From contig CM019066.1 in assembly GCA_009667805.1 (NCBI GenBank), positions 333,380,077 to 333,444,076 on the forward strand: a stretch of 64,000 nucleotides of DNA, in the 5' to 3' direction. Within the stretch, counting starts at the first letter, position 1; the number at the start of each line of letters is the position of its first letter. The notes beneath the pieces are model-generated. The model searched no databases. It had not been told where the DNA came from and was given only the letters and a program-made list of their open reading frames with translations. Position numbers and translations under genes: made by a program. Source of the DNA: Leptobrachium leishanense (Eukaryota; Chordata; Amphibia; Anura; Megophryidae). Of this stretch, positions 1-11,874 are shown piece by piece.

Positions 1-228
1 TAGGATCTTTTAAGCATTTTTCGGGATTTTTTTGCAAAAACAATTTCCAACTTTTTTTTAAACGTTTTTTATTTTTTCTCTTACAGCCCTTTTTATTATC
101 ATTCCTTGAACCTCATATGTAAATTTCAGACATTTTCGCTCAGTAGTTTCTTTGCAAACAGCGTTTCACTTTTCAAACATTCAAGCGTACTGTTTCTTTT
201 TTTTTCACTCCATTCGTCTGCGGTGTAG
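1..228 (+). repeat. Family A repeat fragment (T-rich internal part)
   Basis: This T-rich stretch closely matches the interior of the family A copy at 35,080-35,300 in the same orientation, including the shared blocks GGATCTTTTA, TTTTTATTATCATTC and GCAAACAGCGTTTCA. Only the middle of the element is inside the window; the left end lies before position 1 and the right end is replaced by a family B fragment. No coding content is seen. Confidence 0.7.
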
Positions 229-230
229 TT

Positions 231-417
231 TTGAAGAGAGGAAGGAACGTTCGTGATGCCCGTCTGGCCACCTCGCTGAGTGCAGTTAGGGCACTCAGCG
301 CTGCAAGTTTTGATCCTCCTATGGAGGATCGCGCTTTGCAGCCCCTTCGAACGCGCGTCCTAGCTTCGGAAGGCACGTCAGTACGGGTGCACATAGTGCA
401 CTCATCTGACCCCAGCC
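231..417 (-). mobile_element. Family B2 Harbinger-like MITE, truncated
   Basis: The right end, CTGACCCCAGCC followed by TAA, is the terminal inverted repeat of family B. The interior matches the copy at 28,677-28,969 in reverse orientation and keeps its short palindrome GATCCTCC-TAT-GGAGGATC at 319-337. The left terminus is missing where it meets the family A fragment. There is no coding capacity; open frames on both strands here reflect the high CpG content. Confidence 0.65.
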
Positions 418-446
418 TAAAAGTCCACATATTTATCTATCTAGAG

Positions 447-630
447 CAATGTTTCCCAGCCCTGGTATTCAGGTTCCCCAAACAGGCCAGGTTTGCCAGA
501 TTTCTGAAGCACATCACAGGTGATATGATTTGCTGCTCATTGATTGCAGGATTCAGTCTGCTTTTCCCCAAGGTGATCCTTAAAATCTGACCTGATAGAG
601 GAACTTGATGAACATGGTAGGGAAACACTG
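447..630. mobile_element. Short hAT-type MITE
   Basis: A 184-bp element with ends CAATGTTTCCCAGCC and GGTAGGGAAACACTG, which are imperfect inverted repeats of the CAGTGTTTCCC type known from small hAT elements in vertebrates. The flanking octamers ATCTAGAG and GTGTAGAG agree at six of eight positions, as for an old 8-bp target duplication. It has no coding capacity. Confidence 0.65.
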
Positions 631-829
631 GTGTAGAGGAAGAGAAGACTGATCCAGAGTACAACCCACATTGGAATATGAAGAGAATATGAAATGATCG
701 ACCCTAACAACATTCCCAGAAGGACATGAAGAGAGGACCGACCCAGCTCACAAAGAAGAGGAGGTAAAGATTGACTCAGGGAAGAAAAGGAAAAGGCCGA
801 CCCAGACCACCACCCCTTGGGCTAGGGTC
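631..829. other. Purine-rich unassigned sequence
   Basis: Purine-rich DNA with loosely repeated GA-rich and GACCGACCCAG-like words. The same character resumes after the family B element at 1,243-1,310, so that element probably inserted into it. No gene is seen. Confidence 0.4.
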
Positions 830-1242
830 AGACGAACGCATTTTTATGTTGTCTGTGAAAAAGTGCGTTCGAGACGATGGACGCATTTTTTCACAGAATA
901 CGCGATAGCGGTCATAGATGCACATTTTCGTCCGTGATTTTGTACGGATCATCAATAAAACACTTTTTGCGTCTGGACGTTATGTTGGCCGGACATTAGC
1001 AGCGTCTGATGTCTCCAATTCACGCACACACGCCTCTAGCAGACGCAGCGCACTCTGTACGTCAGTACCTGCGGTTTCACGTTCTCGAAAAAATGCGTTC
1101 ATTTTCCACTTGCGTTGCGCAGCCGGACTTTTGTGCGACCGTACTTCGTAATTGGCCGTCATTGCCCGTCATCTGCTGCTAGTGCGGCCGTGATTAAGTG
1201 CGGCTGCACGCGCGTTCGCACTGCCTCAGTCTGACCCTAGCC
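830..1242. mobile_element. Family B Harbinger-like MITE
   Basis: The ends GGCTAGGGTCAGACGAACGC and CAGTCTGACCCTAGCC are inverted repeats and match the other family B copies at 2,015, 8,863 and 56,116. The 413-bp interior is CpG-rich and shares GACGCAAAAAGTGTTTTATT-type and ACTGACGTAC words with them. Flanks are TTG on the left and TTA on the right, so the 3-bp target duplication is not intact here. No coding capacity. Confidence 0.75.
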
Positions 1243-2014
1243 TTAGAAGAAGAGAGAAGAGGTCTGACACGTACTACCTCTCCAGAGGAAGTAGAGAGGA
1301 CCGATCTCCGATCACAACATTCGCTGCTGCGCAATAAATATATTGAGTAGATTGAAGTTTGTATGAGTGTCCTGTCATCTTATTTAGTTTTCGGAAGCGC
1401 AGTCATTGTCAGCTTATAGTTCAAATTTTATTTAATGAACGAAATAGTAAATGCAAAATGTTATCAGTATTGTTTACTTTAATTTAAATAATATCTCATA
1501 ATCATTATATACATTAACTTACAAAATTGCATGAATTGATATACTACCATTTGAACAGAAGAGAAACATAATAAAAATACATTAATAATTTTTTTAAATT
1601 TGTTTTAAACTGTATTTACTGCAGTCTTAGTGGTAATTAGTAAACAACAATATAACATTACTATATATAAATATGTATAACAATTATACCATTATTAACG
1701 AATCTTAAAACTCTTAATTTATTATTATTACACATTTATTGTTATGTATTATCCATTAAAAAAATGTAATTGAATTATATTACATTATTGTATATGGTAA
1801 ATAATATTATATGTGCATTAATATTGCAGGCAAAGGCAGCTCAATAAAAAAATAAATAAGAAAAAGGCATAAAAAAAGCTAAAAAGCCACGAATTGGTTC
1901 ATTCAAATCCTACTAATGAAAACAAATATTAACAAAATTTGAAAAAACAAAGATCACCATATGGATGAAATTTGGTTATCTGAATTTCTGAGCCAACTTA
2001 GATGAAAAGACTAA
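1243..2014. other. AT-rich stretch without recognised features
   Basis: After about 60 bases of purine-rich DNA this becomes very AT-rich with poly-A and poly-T runs. No open frame of note, splice-bounded exon or repeat terminus was recognised. Confidence 0.5.
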
Positions 2015-2453
2015 GGCTGGAGTCAGACGAACGCAGTGTTAACGTCCGTGTAGCCGCACTTTAGTACGTCCGTGGTACCAGATAATCATGACCAATGAAG
2101 GCCCACACACGAAGTACATCCGCACGGAAGTGCAGACGCACTACGGACACGGCAAACGGACGCAGGTTAGCAAGAATGTTGAAGCGCTAGGACGGACGCG
2201 CGGAGTGCGCCACGTCCGCATAGCTTTGTGTGTGAGTGATGGAACATGGTCAGACGGACAGCATTTATACGTCCAGCATTTTTGACGGACAAAATGGTTT
2301 TCATATTTAATTTATTTTCCCTCCTACATCCGTGAAAAAAAGCATCAGTCACAAAAACGGACTGTGTGGCCACTACTGCGTCTTCCGTCAAACAGTGCGT
2401 CAGTACTGCACGGGCGCACAGTCCGTAGAAAACGCGCTCGTCTGACCCTAGCC
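2015..2453. mobile_element. Family B Harbinger-like MITE
   Basis: A 439-bp copy bounded by GGCTGGAGTCAGACGAACGC and CGTCTGACCCTAGCC. It is flanked by TAA on the left and TGA on the right, one change from the TAA duplication seen at 56,116. The CpG-rich interior is related to but diverged from the other copies. Non-coding. Confidence 0.75.
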
Positions 2454-3660
2454 TGAGACAAAACGTCTCCCCCCTCACACACAAATCTAATTTATACCAA
2501 AACATGTTTCATCTTAATTCCTGTTATTTCTTCATTTGGAAATTTGAGATTTTTTGTGCAATGACGTAGAAGCGGGGATGGAACAGGGTTGATATTTGAC
2601 CTTATCAGAGGACGTGACCATGGATTGTAAAGGGGTGGGTACCAGGGGACATAGGGTATGATTGGGGCAGAACATGGGCGGGTTTCAGACTGACAATGGG
2701 CAGGATTTGGGCTCCGAAAGAAATGTAGAAGTCCTTTGATTATTGAATCCAAAGCAGTATTATAACATTTAAGCTGCAGTTGAGGAAATCTTTTGACCTG
2801 CGTCCGCATTTAGCTGTGGCTGTACATGGACATGAATGTGAGATGTAGCCTGAGGCCCATGGCTTTTGCCTGGTGTGCCCATCGTCCAGCCCAGCCCTGC
2901 ATAAGTGTCAATTTTCTCTATGTGTAATGTGAAGAATGAACCAAAACAAAAATATCCTTTGCTGTAAATCTTTAGTATGTTTCCTGGGGTTATAACTTCC
3001 CTTCGACAGTCAACTTGTCTGGATCTGTTTAAAATGCATATTCAGTGGCGTGGACCGGGTCCAACATTTCCGTAACCTAGTTAGTCTAATGGCAGTCACC
3101 ATTTATCATTAATATCGTTGAAAAAGTGAAATGTCAAGTTTGTGGCACAATGAACGTTATTGCAGCCCAAACCTGGATTAACAGTTCCTGAAAGAATACG
3201 TGATTGATCACCGTCATAACAGCGAATAGATTACACCAAACGCATTACAATGGTACGTCTCCTTTGTTCAAGCACATGGGCATCATAGATAGGATTCCTG
3301 AAACTCTCATCAAGGGTCCCCTCCCACTATCCATCCCTTTTACAGGAAAAAAAGGTCACTGTACTCTCTATTAAGTATTTATTTCAATGGGTAAAAAGAA
3401 AAAAATTCCTGTGATATGTCTTTAACTCATCGAGTGTCAGAAGCACACAGAGAGCAATGTTATGAATCCCTGCTATGAGCAAAATGCCAATAGCATAATA
3501 TAGCAATAAAAAAACAGAAATAGTTTCAAAGTACGCATAGGGAAAGATAGGTTCCTATTACATTTTTGTTATATATTTGGTTTGTTTACTACTAGAACAT
3601 TTGTGCTTTTTATGTTTTCCTTTGCTTTTTTTTTCCAAAAATCAATATTGACTTTAGCTT
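2454..3660. other. Unassigned non-coding DNA
   Basis: Ordinary AT-leaning sequence with no recognised repeat terminus, exon or RNA gene. Small open frames here have no recognisable domain. Confidence 0.45.
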
Positions 3661-4010
3661 CTTAACGCTTTAACGTCACAGGGTGTACTATGTCAACCTT
3701 GCGGCAGCTGGGTCTTAAGGCCACAGGCCAGCATAGAACATCCCGCAGCCTACCCGTAGTTGCATTCGGCCCAACTACATTGCGCGCCGATTGCGACCTC
3801 TGTCCCGCAGCAGCCCATGACGTGATCAGTGCGCAATGTAGGCGGGCCAAAAGTCAGCCTCAGCACCACTGTAGCCTACTATGTCACCCTGCGGTGTTGA
3901 GGTACCACCTGCTGCTGGGAGCTCCCGGCGGCGAGGGGTGAAAGTGGTCAGGCTGCATAGAGTGCCTACCCTCCTCATCTCCACTCCCCCTGCCCCATTT
4001 CCATGATATT
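3661..4010. other. CpG-containing unassigned block
   Basis: The base composition changes sharply to GC-rich at the run of TTAACG words near 3,661. Open frames on both strands are composition effects. The block begins with GTCACAGGGTGTACTATGTC, and a related inverted word (TACTATGTCACCCTGCGGTG) lies near 3,878, suggesting an eroded inverted-repeat element. Its boundaries cannot be fixed. Confidence 0.3.
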
Positions 4011-4544
4011 CTTGTCTGAAAAAAAGAGGTTTCCTCCGCCCAAACAAGCATCACCAAGCAGATGGGATTTGAATATCCTGCCTGCTAGTCACCAAATCTG
4101 TCACCAATGATGTCAGCACACGGCATGCATACTGACATCATCTTGACTCCAAACGCTGTTAGCATCAAGTGTTCTGAGCGACAGGAACCGATGGATTGCT
4201 TCAGCTATGTCCATCGTTTGTGGGTGACAGCAGACTGATTTGCTTATGGAATACCCTGCTCTGTAAAGGCACCATAGAGCTCAGTGGAGACGCACCATAG
4301 GGCAGGCCATTTATGCTCCTGCCCATTCTCAGGACAATCACAAACCTTGAAATGTCACCCATTCTCGGGGCCTTCACATACTTTGCTCACTCACTGTATA
4401 ATTTGATTCATGTACTCCATTAAAGTGTTTTTTCCCCCAATCCCGAGACCCATCTCAATTCTTTGGAATAATGCTGTAACCCACTTTTATTTTATCTGTC
4501 CTAAACAAAAGATAAATCCAGGTAAAGTATCCAAGTAATTGTGC
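4011..4544. other. Unassigned non-coding DNA
   Basis: No gene, repeat terminus or RNA motif recognised. Confidence 0.4.
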
Positions 4545-4610
4545 AGACTAGATGGGCCGAAAGGTTCTTATCTGCCGACATTTTTCTATTTTTCTATGTT
4601 TCAATGTTTC
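4545..4610 (+). repeat. CR1-type LINE 3' tail
   Basis: The sequence GACTAGATGGGCCGAAAGG, then TCTTATCTGCC, then degenerate TTCTATGTTT repeats, matches the 3' terminus of CR1-like LINEs that is abundant in frog genomes (family knowledge). Only the extreme 3' end is present, as expected for a strongly 5'-truncated copy. Confidence 0.5.
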
Positions 4611-5546
4611 TGTCCTTAAACTTTGGCTAAAGACTGGGGAAGTCAAGGAAGATCTCTATTTTGGAAACAGGTGTCCTGCAAGAGAGCGTCATTAATGTTC
4701 ATAATTAACGTACAAGTATCAAGCTCTGTTACAATTACATACATTTTTATCAAATAAAGACCTACATCTCATCCTTAAACGAAGTGAAATATTTGTGGCC
4801 ACGCTTCAGCTACTGTGGACTACACTTCGCCGAACCCAGAAAGGCTGTGGGAATGACTGGACTTCTGAACCATTACCACTTCTGGTGCCACAGCCCGTCT
4901 ACTGCAGAAAAACATTACATGACGTAGCACTTCATTGCCCGGCCATGATGGGTGGGGGGAGTAGTGTGCACTGCAGTTGGAATGACAGAACATAACTGTA
5001 ATTGGTGTCATTCGACAGGAAAGCATTATTATTCACACCACGAGTTATAGATGGAAGCGACACACTCAATTAAATCACTAATTTCATGGATTAAAGTCTA
5101 CCGTAGCTCAGTGAAGTGAGACGTTTTTGCACAGAGCCGCTAGATAGTGTACGTGTTAAGCAGAAAATGCTGGTGTGTTAAGTTTAATACAGACTCCGGT
5201 ATAAAAATGCAGTTACTGTACTGTACAAGATTCCCTAAAATGAGGTGTCCATGCCTTTGTAGAGGTTGTTTGTCTCGAGAAATAATCCCATTAAACTCTG
5301 AAAACCACTCAATGTAGTTAATATTTTAACGAAGTTTAATGACAACTCGATTTGCATATTTCTTGATAGGATGAAAAAAAAATATTTGCGAAACATACAG
5401 TTTCTGCACTGGAGTGGACAGGTCGGCTGCGGACACACTGTGCCCACTTGTTTCGGGTCCAGAGTAAGGCATTACAGGATTTCTTTCTTGATGCATCTGC
5501 GAGTCATCTTTGAACTGCATTGCATTTTTATTTCACAGGCATAGAT
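4611..5546. other. Unassigned non-coding DNA
   Basis: AT-leaning DNA with no recognised gene or repeat end. Confidence 0.4.
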
Positions 5547-6382
5547 GGTTATTCAGAAAGCACAGAAATTTCATTGCTTTTTCGTTCGGCGCACTTTGGT
5601 GCACTTTGGCGATTTCAGCTTGCGACCCTGCAGTGAATTCACTATTCACCGTAGGGTCCCCAAAGCGCGGTGGACGGGAGTTACCAAAGATTGCTGAATG
5701 CTGAATGCCGCCAAAGACAGTCGATGAGCCGTTGAACTCTGCTGACAAAGCCGTTGAGCCGCCGAACTGACTGCCAAACACCGCTGAAAAAATCCCATGA
5801 GGTGCCGAACGGAGAAGAACAAAAAAAACGTAATTCTGCTATTCTTCAAAAGGTGCTTAAAAGAATAAAAATGTGTGGAAATAATAAATAAAAAAGTCCT
5901 ATAAAAAAATGAATAAAACGGTCTGTTACAGAATAAGAAAAAACACCTTTAAAAAAATTGGGAATCAGATATTTTGCCCATTAATTACCCAAGAAAATCC
6001 CGAAAATAAAAAAGGCTTTTTGCTGCAAATGACAAAAATAAACTGTTGAATAAAAATTAAATTAAAACAATAATATTTTTTACATTGAACCCTATGGAGA
6101 TTTGCCTGTTTAAACCTGTCGAACTGAACCACCGAAAATCAGGGCATTTCACTGACACTTCGGTGCAGTTTGAAGTTCTCTGAATAGATTAACCGTTACT
6201 TCTCTATGGGACAATTTCTCTGCAGGCGTGCAGTGGCGAATTTCCCCATATTTCACTTTCAATTCACCAGTATTTGGAGAATTGACAGCTTTGTGAGTAG
6301 ACGAACTGCCACGAAATTGCACCGTATTATGAAATTGACCGTTCAGTGCCCTTCGGTGGCAAGTTCAGTACTCTCTGAATAT
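5547..6382 (-). mobile_element. Family A MITE-like element
   Basis: The ends GGTTATTCAGAAAGCAC and GTACTCTCTGAATAT are imperfect inverted repeats. The interior is the reverse complement of the copy at 29,591-30,469: a GC-rich block carrying CCTGCAGTGAATTCA-type words, an A-rich block, the ATTGAACCCTATGGAG motif, and an end block containing GAAATTGCACCG. It is about 836 bp and non-coding. No target duplication could be recognised. Confidence 0.65.
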
Positions 6383-7326
6383 GAGCGCAATGTGCCCTTA
6401 TATCAATGAGATGCCATCAGCAGGCATCACTATGCATCAGATTGCAGCACAATCCATCTACATCCATGTACATCACTGAGAGGTACCCACGGCAGAGCAC
6501 TTCAGAACCTGCCTACCTGTGCTTATGGGGTAGGGTTATATGGCATGGTTAATATCCAGTAATAGAGGTGACTTTTAACATTGTTCAAACTGAAAAACAT
6601 ATCACTATTTCTGTATCATTAACCCTCAAACATTCCATGATTTAACCCTGCCCTAGCCTAAACTTACAGGACATAATGTGTTAATAACATAGGGAAGACC
6701 TTGGATCCCCTCTATACCTCCCACCTGATGTTGGTGGGTGAGAGGGTTGATCCAGAGGGAAAGTGAGCTGCAGCTCAACTACTTCCCATCTGAACAGCGA
6801 AGGGACTCAAATGGTTAAATACATAGGAGGGACACCTTTGCCCACTAAGCACTGCACTACCAAACGAGTTAACCCCTCCATTAACTATAACCACAGCTAT
6901 ATACTGTATTTTATATATATATATTTACTGTACATTCAGCTGTCACTATCCCGCAATTAACATCCCTTCCTATGTATTAGACATGTGCACAGGAAAAAGT
7001 AACAGCACGGTTCAGAATATGCTGTTATACAAATATTTTGAATTCAGATATAGTTAGAATCCCTGATTCAGCCAATTCAGATTTCTGATTTTTCCATCTG
7101 AAAAAAACCAAAGCAGAAATATTGCAAGCGTCTGACATATTTGCCTCTTTCCAATATTCAGAACTGTGCTATCTGAAGATATAAATAATGTACATTGCAC
7201 AAAATAAAAAAATATCCAGCTTATAAAATAATAGGGTAAGGGCATAGGCAAAACTTTTCATGTCATGCACAATCGCACACAGCAGAAAACCTAAAACAAA
7301 AAATATTTTTTTGGGCTAGTGTTACT
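6383..7326. other. Unassigned non-coding DNA
   Basis: Moderately AT-rich. It contains a single hAT-like end, TAGACATGTGCAC near 6,979, with no partner end found. No gene seen. Confidence 0.4.
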
Positions 7327-7330
7327 TTAA

Positions 7331-8553
7331 CCCTTTCGCTGCTGAGGCTTTTCCCGCCTCTGTGCTGAGGTCATTTTTACCGATTTTGCTCATCATGTTT
7401 AAACGCGTTTTGAAGGCTTATTTTAGTATATGACCCAGACATATTATATATCGTTCTTTCCGTGAGACTCGGCAGATTCATAATATGTCATTATTATATG
7501 TATACGTCATGACCTGTCTGTATATTATAACAAAAAATGCAATAAAATATGAATTTTCATTAATTTACAATGTGTAAAGTGGTTTTTTTTCACATTTTAA
7601 CATGCGAGCAATTGCGGTTATATTTTGTGTGGGGTGCGCTTGTTAAAAAAATTAGAGATGGGGTCTCGTTACATTTTTTTTTGGGTAAAATTATGCGATT
7701 TTTAACAAACGCACCGCATACAAAAATCGTTAGTGCAGCATCATTGTTCACATTATAATTGAAATGGGAACAATATTGCTGCATTAACGAACCAAAAAAA
7801 AGAAAAAAATTTTTTTTATTTTTTTTTTATATTTTTTTAAAATATTTTTTTATTTTTATTTTTTTATTTTTAATTTTTTTTAAAAAACTTTTTTCATACT
7901 CATGTTTGGTATTGTTGGAACAGCCATGCTCTGGCCGATGCAACAATACCAAACATTAACCCCTAACTGCCACGGATCGGGAGATAGGGGGTTCATCTCC
8001 ACCATTGGTGGCAGCTAGGGGTTAACTCCAGGACTGGCGTCATCGTGCTATGCATGATGACACCAGTCTTCAGGGGACATTCCCGGAAGCTTGGCCGACA
8101 TCCAAGATGTCGGCCAGCTCCGGGAAAGGATCACGAACCGGCGCTTTTCGGCACCGATTCGTGATCCGGCCCCCATGGGGTTAATGCCAGGTACCATTTG
8201 GAAGGGCAGGCTGTGCCCTTCCAAACGGTGCCTGGGTTAACCCCCTGCATGCCGCCGATCGGGAGGGAGAGAGGTCTGAAGGACCCCCCCTCCCTTTCAG
8301 GCGCCTCCTCCTCACATGCAGGGGGAGCGCCTGAATTAGGTGTCATTGCGCCCCCGCGATGACACCTAATTACTCCAGCGGCGGTTCCGGGTGCTGGGCT
8401 GACATCGAGGATGTCAGCCCGCACCGGGGGGGCCAGCGATCGGCCGGAACCCAGCCGAACGCTGGCCCCAAAGGGAGGACGCGCTCAGCGCGTCCACCGC
8501 AAGGAACGTACCTGCGGGTAGACTCGCTGAGTGCGTCCTTAGCAGTGAAGTGG
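7331..8553 (+). mobile_element. piggyBac-like TTAA element with tandem hairpins, copy 1
   Basis: The element is flanked on both sides by TTAA (7,327-7,330 and 8,554-8,557). Its ends CCCTTTCGCTGCTGAGG and CCTTAGCAGTGAAGTGG are inverted repeats with about 13 of 17 matches. TTAA targets and CC-starting ends suggest the piggyBac superfamily. The left half is AT-rich. The right half (about 7,903-8,537) is a chain of roughly ten hairpins, for example arms at 7,903-7,917 with 7,941-7,955, 7,957-7,973 with 8,008-8,024, one at 8,128-8,167, one at 8,338-8,369 and one at 8,478-8,496. There is no transposase. A copy of nearly the same length lies inverted at 32,513-33,737. Confidence 0.75.
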
Positions 8554-8557
8554 TTAA

Positions 8558-10720
8558 GGGTTAGGTTTACTGTTTCTGCTTGTTTTATTATTATGGTTAG
8601 GGTTACTGTTTCTGCTTGTTTTATGATAAGGGTTAGGATTACAGCTTGTTTTATGATTATGATTAGTATTACAGCTTGTTTTATGATTAGGGTTAGGGTT
8701 AGTATTACTGCTTGTTTTATGATTAGGGTTAGGGTTAGTATTACTGCTTGTTTTATGATTAGGGTTAGGGTTAGTATTACTGCTTGTTTTATGATTAGGG
8801 TTAGGGTTCATTTACTACTTGTTTTATGATTAGAGTTAGGGTTACTGTTTCTGATTGTTTAAGGCTGGGGTCAGACCAGCGCACTTTTAACGTGCGTTCT
8901 GGCGCACATAATTACGGCCGCACTAGCAGCAGATGACGGGCAATGACGGCCAATATACGATGTATGGCCGCACAAAAGTCCTTTCCTCCAACGCAAGTGG
9001 AATTTGAACAAATTTTTTTGAGAACGCTGAACCGCTAGTACTGACGTACTGAGTGCGCAGCTGCGGCATAGCGGCGTGTTTGCGTGATTAGGAGATGTCA
9101 GACGCTGCTAATGTCCAGCCTACATAACGTCCAGACGCAAAAAGAGTTTTATTGACGATCCGTACAAAATCACGACCGACAATGCGCGTCGTCTGACCGT
9201 TTTTGCGCATTCCGTCAAAAAATACGTCAATGCGTTCGGACGCACTTTTTCACGTTCGCGGGGAAAAATGCTGTCGTCTGACCCTAGCCTTATGGTTAGG
9301 GTTAGTATTACTGCTTGTTTTATGATTAGGGTTAGGGTTAGTATTACTGCTTGTTTTATGATTAGGGTTACTCTCTCTGCTTGTTTTATGATTAGGGTTA
9401 GGATTACTGCTTGTTTTATGATTAGGGTTAGGGTTAGTATTACTGTTTGTTTTATGATTAGGGTTAGGGTTACTGTTTCTGATTGTGTTATGATTAGGGT
9501 TAGTATTACTGCTTGTTTTATGATTAGGGTTAGTATTACTGCTTGTTTCATGATTAGGGTTACTGTTTCTGCTTGTTTTATTATTAGGGTTAGGGTTCGT
9601 ACTAATGCTTGTTTTAGGATTAGGGTTAGGGTTCGTATTAATGCTTGTTTTACGATTATGATTAGGGTTAGTATTACTGCTTGTTTTATTATTAGGGTTA
9701 CTGTTTCTGCTTGTTTTATGATTAGGGTTAGTATTACTGATTGTTTTATGATTAGGGTTAGTATTACTGCTTGTTTTATGATTAGGGTTAGGGTTACTGC
9801 TTGTTTTATGATTAGAGATACTGTCTCTGCTAGTTTTATTATTAGGGTTAGGGTTATTATTACTGATTGTTTTATGATTAGGGTTAGTATTACTGCTTGT
9901 TTTAGGATTAGGGTTACTGTTTCTGCTAGTTTTATTATTAGGGTTAGGGTTTGTACTAATGCTTGTTTTAGGATTAGGGTTAGTGTTCATATTAATGCTT
10001 GTTTTAGGATTGGGTTAGGGTTAGTATTACTGTTTGTTTTATGATTAGGGTTAGGGTTAGTATTACTGCTTGTTTTATGATTAGGGTTAGGGTTAGTATT
10101 ACTGCTTGTTTTATGATTAGGGTTAGGGTTAGTATTACTGCTTGTTTTATGATTAGGGTTAGGGTTAGTATTACTGCTTGTTTTATGATTAGGGTTAGTA
10201 TTACTGCTTGTTTTATGATTAGGGTTAGGGTTACTGCTTGTTTTATTATAATGGTTACTGTCTCTGCTTGTTTTATGATTTTGGTTAGGGTTAGTATTAC
10301 TGATTGTTTTATGATTAGAGTTAGTATTACTACTTGTTTTCTGATTAAGGTTAGGGTTAGTATTACTGCTTGTTTTATGATTAATGTTAGGGTTAGTATT
10401 ACTGATTGTTTTTTGATTAGGGTTAGTGTTACTGATTTTTTTATGATTAGGGTTAGGGTTACTGCTTGTTTTATAATTAGGGTTACTGTCTCTGCTAGTT
10501 TTATTATTAGGGTTAGTATTACCGATTGCTTTATGATTAGGGTTAGGGTTAGTATTACCGATTGCTTTATGATTAAGGTTAGTATTACTGCTAGTTTTAT
10601 GATTAGGTTTACTGTCTCTGCTTGTTTTATGGTTAGGGTTAGTAATACTGATTGTTTTATGACTAGGGTTAGGGATAGGGTTACTTTTAGTATTATGGTT
10701 AATATTTCTGCTTCTTTTAA
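8558..10720. repeat. TTAGGG-containing minisatellite
   Basis: A tandem array whose commonest unit is 36 bp: TTAGGGTTAGGGTTAG followed by a 20-bp tail TATTACTGCTTGTTTTATGA. Several consecutive perfect units occur at about 10,046-10,190. Variants have one to three TTAGGG words or a changed tail (ACTGTTTCTGCTTG, GTACTAATGCTTG). The array is split by a family B MITE at 8,863-9,289. Long open frames on both strands arise because the unit is a multiple of three and stop-poor; they are not genes. The motif is the vertebrate telomere repeat, so this is an interstitial telomere-derived or telomere-like satellite. Confidence 0.85.
8863..9289. mobile_element. Family B Harbinger-like MITE inserted in the TTAGGG array
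   Basis: A 427-bp copy with ends GGCTGGGGTCAGACCAGCGC and GTCTGACCCTAGCC. It is flanked by TAA (8,860-8,862) and TTA (9,290-9,292). Array units resume directly on both sides, so the insertion postdates the array. The interior shares GACGCAAAAAGAG and GATCCGTACAAAATCACG with the copy at 56,116. Non-coding. Confidence 0.8.
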
Positions 10721-11874
10721 GATTACAAAGTATAGGGGCTTTTTCATATACAGCAACACCCTTGTATACAGAGCTGCATTCAAAGCTTGCAGCAAGGTCT
10801 AAATAGCAACTCCATTACGATAATGGTGGGAGCTATGAGGTCTATCGACAGGGTCGGAATATGGCCTGATATCTTTTAATCTTGGTCATTATGACCTGAC
10901 ATTTGCAATCCCCTTGTTAATTGAAGGTGGAAATGATCCAAAGCAAGTGCATTAAAAATGCAAAACAAAGTACATTAAGCAACAAATGAAGAAGAAGAAA
11001 AAAAAAGATTCTCACCTTGAATAGCCAGCCTTCACAGAAACTGTTGGAGCTCTGCCCAGGCCAGGAAATTGCTCAGCCAAACAGGAGACACTCAATCTTA
11101 TCTGTGGCGATTGAGCATATTCCTTTAAACTTGGGACTGATTTGATAATTTCCAGCAACAATCTCACACATCCCAACCACGCTGTCGCTCTCAGTTCATC
11201 CTGCTCCTTTTTAGCACCTTTATACTTGTTATTGGGGCTGTGCTGTGTGATGGTTTGAGCTCTAGACCATATATACTCCCAGCTGCCGTCTTAGACTCTT
11301 TCACAGAGCAAAGAAGCTTAAGTATCTTCATTTAGTTTCAGAAAGCAAGGGAATAGCAGCAATTTCTGTATCACTGCATCTATAGACATCTGTGTGCAGC
11401 AACAAGACCGGGGACTTCTTAGCACCACAACCATTTGAATAGAATAAATGGTACATTTTCCAAATATCTTTAATCTCCCAACACGATGTATGTAAAATAG
11501 ATGTCTTGAGTTGAAGGCTTTATTTTTTGTGTTCGATATAAGAGGAAGCAAAGTCATATCAGGTCACAATTATTAAAACCAGAACTCTTAATTGCATTGA
11601 TTAGACCTTAAAAATATAACATTAGGCAAAAAAAACCAGTAATTTCTCAAACTAATTAAATCTACACCAGGGTTATGACATTTTGGCCGCAAAGCAGGAT
11701 TGTGCCATTGTTGCCAGACTTGGATATAGCTACAGGGGAAGAGAGTGCAAAAGGCAGGATAATGGCCCCACTATACCTTGACTTGCCCCAGCTGAACCCG
11801 GACCTGGTGGCGACATTCAAGTGAAAGTCACAGCAACAAGCATGAAGTTGCTCGGCAATCATTTGTCTCATATG
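10721..11874. other. Unassigned DNA with a possible minus-strand exon
   Basis: No repeat element recognised. On the minus strand, a TATA-like GGAGTATATATGG near 11,272 lies about 250 bases before a good splice donor, ATTCAAG|GTGAGAAT at about 11,019, so a non-coding first exon is conceivable. There is no other support. Confidence 0.2.

Noticed and set aside
6979..7326. hAT element starting TAGACATGTGCAC
   Set aside because: Only one end is present; no inverted partner or 8-bp duplication was found before the TTAA element at 7,327.
8554..10802. Long open frames on both strands encoding repetitive peptides
   Set aside because: They arise from the 36-bp TTAGGG-containing tandem unit, which is a multiple of three and free of stops; both strands and several frames are open, and there is no start context or domain.
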